A stretch of DNA of 64,000 nucleotides from Marinobacterium profundum (GTDB taxonomy: Bacteria > Pseudomonadota > Gammaproteobacteria > Pseudomonadales > Balneatricaceae): contig NZ_BCNS01000080.1 in assembly GCF_001528745.1 (NCBI RefSeq), positions 62,001 to 126,000 on the forward strand. Direction: 5' to 3'. The notes beneath the pieces are model-generated. The model made no database searches and was not told where the DNA came from. It saw only the letters and a program-made list of their open reading frames with translations. Positions 61,804 through 64,000 of the stretch are shown here, in pieces. The stretch's first letter is position 1. Every line of letters begins with the position of its first letter. The translations under genes and the position numbers were made by a program.

Positions 61804-63405
61804 TCAGGGCTGACAGGCGTCACTTTGGCTTTCGTTTTGGGTTTCAATTTGAGTGCGGCTGGTATCACAGGCCGACGACGCATCCGGCACGGCAAGGCTG
61901 AAGGCCGTTTGCAATTTGGGTTCAAGGTAGAGGCTATCCAGCTTCTGCGCTATGACTTCCCCAACAAAGATCTGTGGCTGCGAGGCGCTGATGTCCTCCT
62001 GCTGCTCCTTGTTGCTCACCCAGCTGTTGGCCAGATCGAATGCCTCAATAAAGCGCGGCTGCTGCGGCAGCGCCTGCTTGAAATAGGCGGTGCCAAAATA
62101 GGTGAAGTCGCTGTCGACACCACAGCCAAAGGAGGTTCTATCCGCCGCCGCCGCGGTAATCACCAGAGTTTCAGGGCTCTGCAGCGCCTCAATAAAGCCA
62201 CCGGAAAAGCAGCTCGACACCAGAATTACGCGCCAGCGGATACCGGCATCATCTAGCGCCTGGCGTACCTGCTGCGGTGTCAGGTCATTCAGCTCGATGG
62301 CACCGAACTCCAGCGAAAAGCGATGATCGCGGCTGCCATGGGAGGTCATAAACAGAAAGAGCACATCCTCGGCTGTATCCATTTTCTGCGCCACGCCCCT
62401 TAACCCCTGGGCCAGATTAGGCCTGTTGGCCAACGGATACTGACTCACCCGGGCGGGATTATTGGCCAGTATCAAAGAGCGACCGGCGGTATCGTACTGG
62501 CGATCGAACTGCTCGCGTACATACTCCACTTCCTTGAGAAACACATCCTCCAGCCCAAAGCCCCCCAGCGCCAGCAGATACAGATCTGTCACCCCTGGAC
62601 GCTGCGGCTGCAACGCCGCCAGGCTCTGCTGCATCAGGCCGGGCTGGGCATAGAAAACAGTTTCGACATCCAGCCTGGCCCTCGATGGCTGCGCCGCCTG
62701 CTCGGTGGCCTCATCGGTATACCAGAGCTCGGTGCGGGGCAGAACCCACAGGCTCGCCAGCAGCACCAGACTGTAAAAACCGCCGAGCACAAAGGCCCGC
62801 ATTGGCCTGGCCCCGGCAAAGCCATGCAGCAGCCGTACCAGAACCCGCCATTGCCATAGCAACAGAACGACAAAGAGCCCCCAGACCAGGCTGCCCGACA
62901 GCATCAGGTACTGCTGGGCCTGCCACAGCAGTTGCGATACCAGGGTTATCCACAGGGCCGCACTGAGAAAGGCGACCAGCAGCGGCGCAAAACCCGCCCG
63001 CGCAGCACCCGCCAGTCGCGTTACCAACAGCAGCATAAACAGGTTCAGCAGCCAGCTGGCACCCAGATAGTTGAGCCCGTAAGCATCAAACCGCGCCGGC
63101 GCTTCAGTACTCAGGTAGCTGCCGCCCAGTTCCAGCCCGAGCAACAACATGCCCAGCATCAGACACTGCTCCAGCCCGCTGTGCAGATCGGCCGGTGCCG
63201 GCGTATGCCCCAGCGCCAGCTTGATACCGGCGCGCAAATTCAGCCCCAGGGCGCCAAAAAGCTCAGGCTGCGTTTGCGCAGGGGAATTTAGCGCTGCGGT
63301 ATCGTCGGGCAAGGCGCCGTCGTCTTCCTGCGGATCAACGGCAGAAGCCTGTTCCGGCGTGGCCTGCACGGGCTGATCCCAGGCGTCGCGTGGTGAGTCG
63401 GTCAT
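61804..63405 (-). CDS. Membrane-anchored C13 (legumain-like) cysteine peptidase
   Basis: This 533-residue protein has three parts. Residues 1-75 are acidic and likely disordered. Residues 78-222 carry five membrane helices (about 78-97, 113-135, 140-160, 168-190 and 203-222). Residues 245-500 form a soluble domain of the C13 peptidase family, a caspase-like clan CD fold. The dyad is H356 in F-M-T-S-H-G-S-R-D-H and C399 in V-S-S-C-F-S-G-G-F. The soluble domain's position after an odd number of helices suggests it faces the other side from the N terminus. C13 family peptidases cut after Asn or Asp in eukaryotes; bacterial roles are largely unknown. It is a single-gene unit. Confidence 0.85.
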   Translation of the reverse strand: MTDSPRDAWDQPVQATPEQASAVDPQEDDGALPDDTAALNSPAQTQPELFGALGLNLRAGIKLALGHTPAPADLHSGLEQCLMLGMLLLGLELGGSYLSTEAPARFDAYGLNYLGASWLLNLFMLLLVTRLAGAARAGFAPLLVAFLSAALWITLVSQLLWQAQQYLMLSGSLVWGLFVVLLLWQWRVLVRLLHGFAGARPMRAFVLGGFYSLVLLASLWVLPRTELWYTDEATEQAAQPSRARLDVETVFYAQPGLMQQSLAALQPQRPGVTDLYLLALGGFGLEDVFLKEVEYVREQFDRQYDTAGRSLILANNPARVSQYPLANRPNLAQGLRGVAQKMDTAEDVLFLFMTSHGSRDHRFSLEFGAIELNDLTPQQVRQALDDAGIRWRVILVSSCFSGGFIEALQSPETLVITAAAADRTSFGCGVDSDFTYFGTAYFKQALPQQPRFIEAFDLANSWVSNKEQQEDISASQPQIFVGEVIAQKLDSLYLEPKLQTAFSLAVPDASSACDTSRTQIETQNESQSDACQP

Positions 63406-63539
63406 TACCCTGTTGCCTGTCCTGTTGACTGTATTGATGCGAATGGGGCCAGTGTTCGATGCAGTGTACGCCCAACCCCCTGGGCCTGGTCAGTGCCCCA
63501 TCACACTGGGCACGGGCAATGAGCAAGAGGCAGGATCTA

Positions 63540-63974
63540 CTACTCCAGTTTTTGCAGAATATTTTCCAGCGCCAGCAAGTCATCGACACTGAGCCGGCGC
63601 TCAAACTGCTGCTCAAGCACGGCGCCATACACCGGCCACATGCGCTGCAGCAACTCAGTACCCGCCGTGGTTATGCGCACAAGATTGCCACGGCCATCTT
63701 CAGCACAGGCATGGCGCTCCACCAGGCCTTCGCGCTGCAGGCGATCCACCAGGCGGGACAGGTTGTACTTCGTCAGCAAGGTCTGTGCACCAATTTCATA
63801 CTGGCGCAGCTCTCCCCCCGGCGCGCGTTTTAGTTCCAGCAAAACATCGTACCAACCCAGGGGCGGCAGTTTTGCGGCCTTAAGCGCCTTTTGCACCTGG
63901 TCGATCAGCGTCGTTTCGGTGCGTACCAGCCGGGCCCAGGTCGTAACGGTATGTTCGCGCAGTCGTGGCTTCAT
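63540..63974 (-). CDS. MarR family transcriptional regulator
   Basis: This 144-residue winged-helix dimer regulator starts at the ATG at 63974, with an alternative GTG at 63992. The DNA-binding part (about 60-105) shows L-L-T-K-Y-N-L-S-R-L-V-D-R-L-Q-R-E-G-L-V and the wing D-G-R-G-N-L-V-R-I-T. The helical dimer ends are V-R-T-E-T-T-L-I-D and the last 30 residues. The gene lies 134 bases after the C13 peptidase start on the same strand, with nothing else close. Its targets are unknown; such proteins often respond to phenolic compounds. Confidence 0.9.
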   Translation of the reverse strand: MKPRLREHTVTTWARLVRTETTLIDQVQKALKAAKLPPLGWYDVLLELKRAPGGELRQYEIGAQTLLTKYNLSRLVDRLQREGLVERHACAEDGRGNLVRITTAGTELLQRMWPVYGAVLEQQFERRLSVDDLLALENILQKLE

Positions 63975-64000
63975 GAAAACAAGTCTAGTCACATCCGGTT

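Overview
This 64 kb window has the gene content of a marine gammaproteobacterium, most like the Oceanospirillales. The inference rests on housekeeping synteny (prfB-lysS, and lptF-lptG divergent from pepA-holC-valS), an NhaD-type Na+/H+ antiporter, a BCCT compatible-solute carrier, a phasin, and an unusually large set of TRAP transporters. No rRNA, tRNA, CRISPR array, intact transposon or prophage was seen. The genus cannot be fixed from the window alone.

Left part (1-26.8 kb) is a catabolic accessory region built from TRAP transporters. Three minus-strand operons repeat one plan, one TRAP transporter plus enzymes. (i) 5886->1: dihydropyrimidinase/hydantoinase, class V aminotransferase, DctP, DctQ, DctM (truncated by the window edge). 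(ii) 11768->8095: DctP, DctQ, DctM, and a maleate isomerase/arylmalonate decarboxylase-like protein. (iii) 20868->15616: hydantoin-racemase-like protein, amidase, DctP, DctQ, DctM. Between them lie a GntR/FCD regulator, an Old Yellow Enzyme with a divergent LysR, an SBF-type transporter and an NCS1 nucleobase/hydantoin/allantoin permease. A fourth TRAP set on the plus strand (23.2-26.0 kb) has its own GntR regulator. An AT-rich 12-base motif occurs exactly in front of operons (i) and (ii) and of the GntR gene, and a related block lies in front of operon (iii). This suggests one regulon for cyclic ureide/hydantoin/amide-type substrates.

Middle part (26.9-44.6 kb) is core genome: ung, a small membrane protein, lysS, prfB (without the usual programmed frameshift), nhaD plus an MFS carrier, flavodoxin, phasin, gloA, a Sel1-repeat protein, an RDD membrane protein, lptG-lptF, pepA-holC-valS.

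Right part (44.7-64 kb) is again accessory. It holds a LysR regulator; a BCCT carrier with aldo/keto reductase, aldehyde dehydrogenase and an aspartase-like lyase; a truncated haemoglobin with a divergent HxlR regulator; a tripartite tricarboxylate transporter (TctCBA) with a second fumarase-superfamily lyase and LysR; RarD; a Tat-exported PhoD phosphatase; a membrane-anchored C13 (legumain/caspase-fold) peptidase; and a MarR regulator.

Intergenic DNA carries notable repeats: a 203-bp tandem duplication with long palindromes (7572-8065), a palindromic element and possible insertion-sequence remnant (6200-6390), and several 7-bp-periodic tandem arrays. One composite heptamer element occurs at three loci, two of which flank the gntR gene in inverted orientation.
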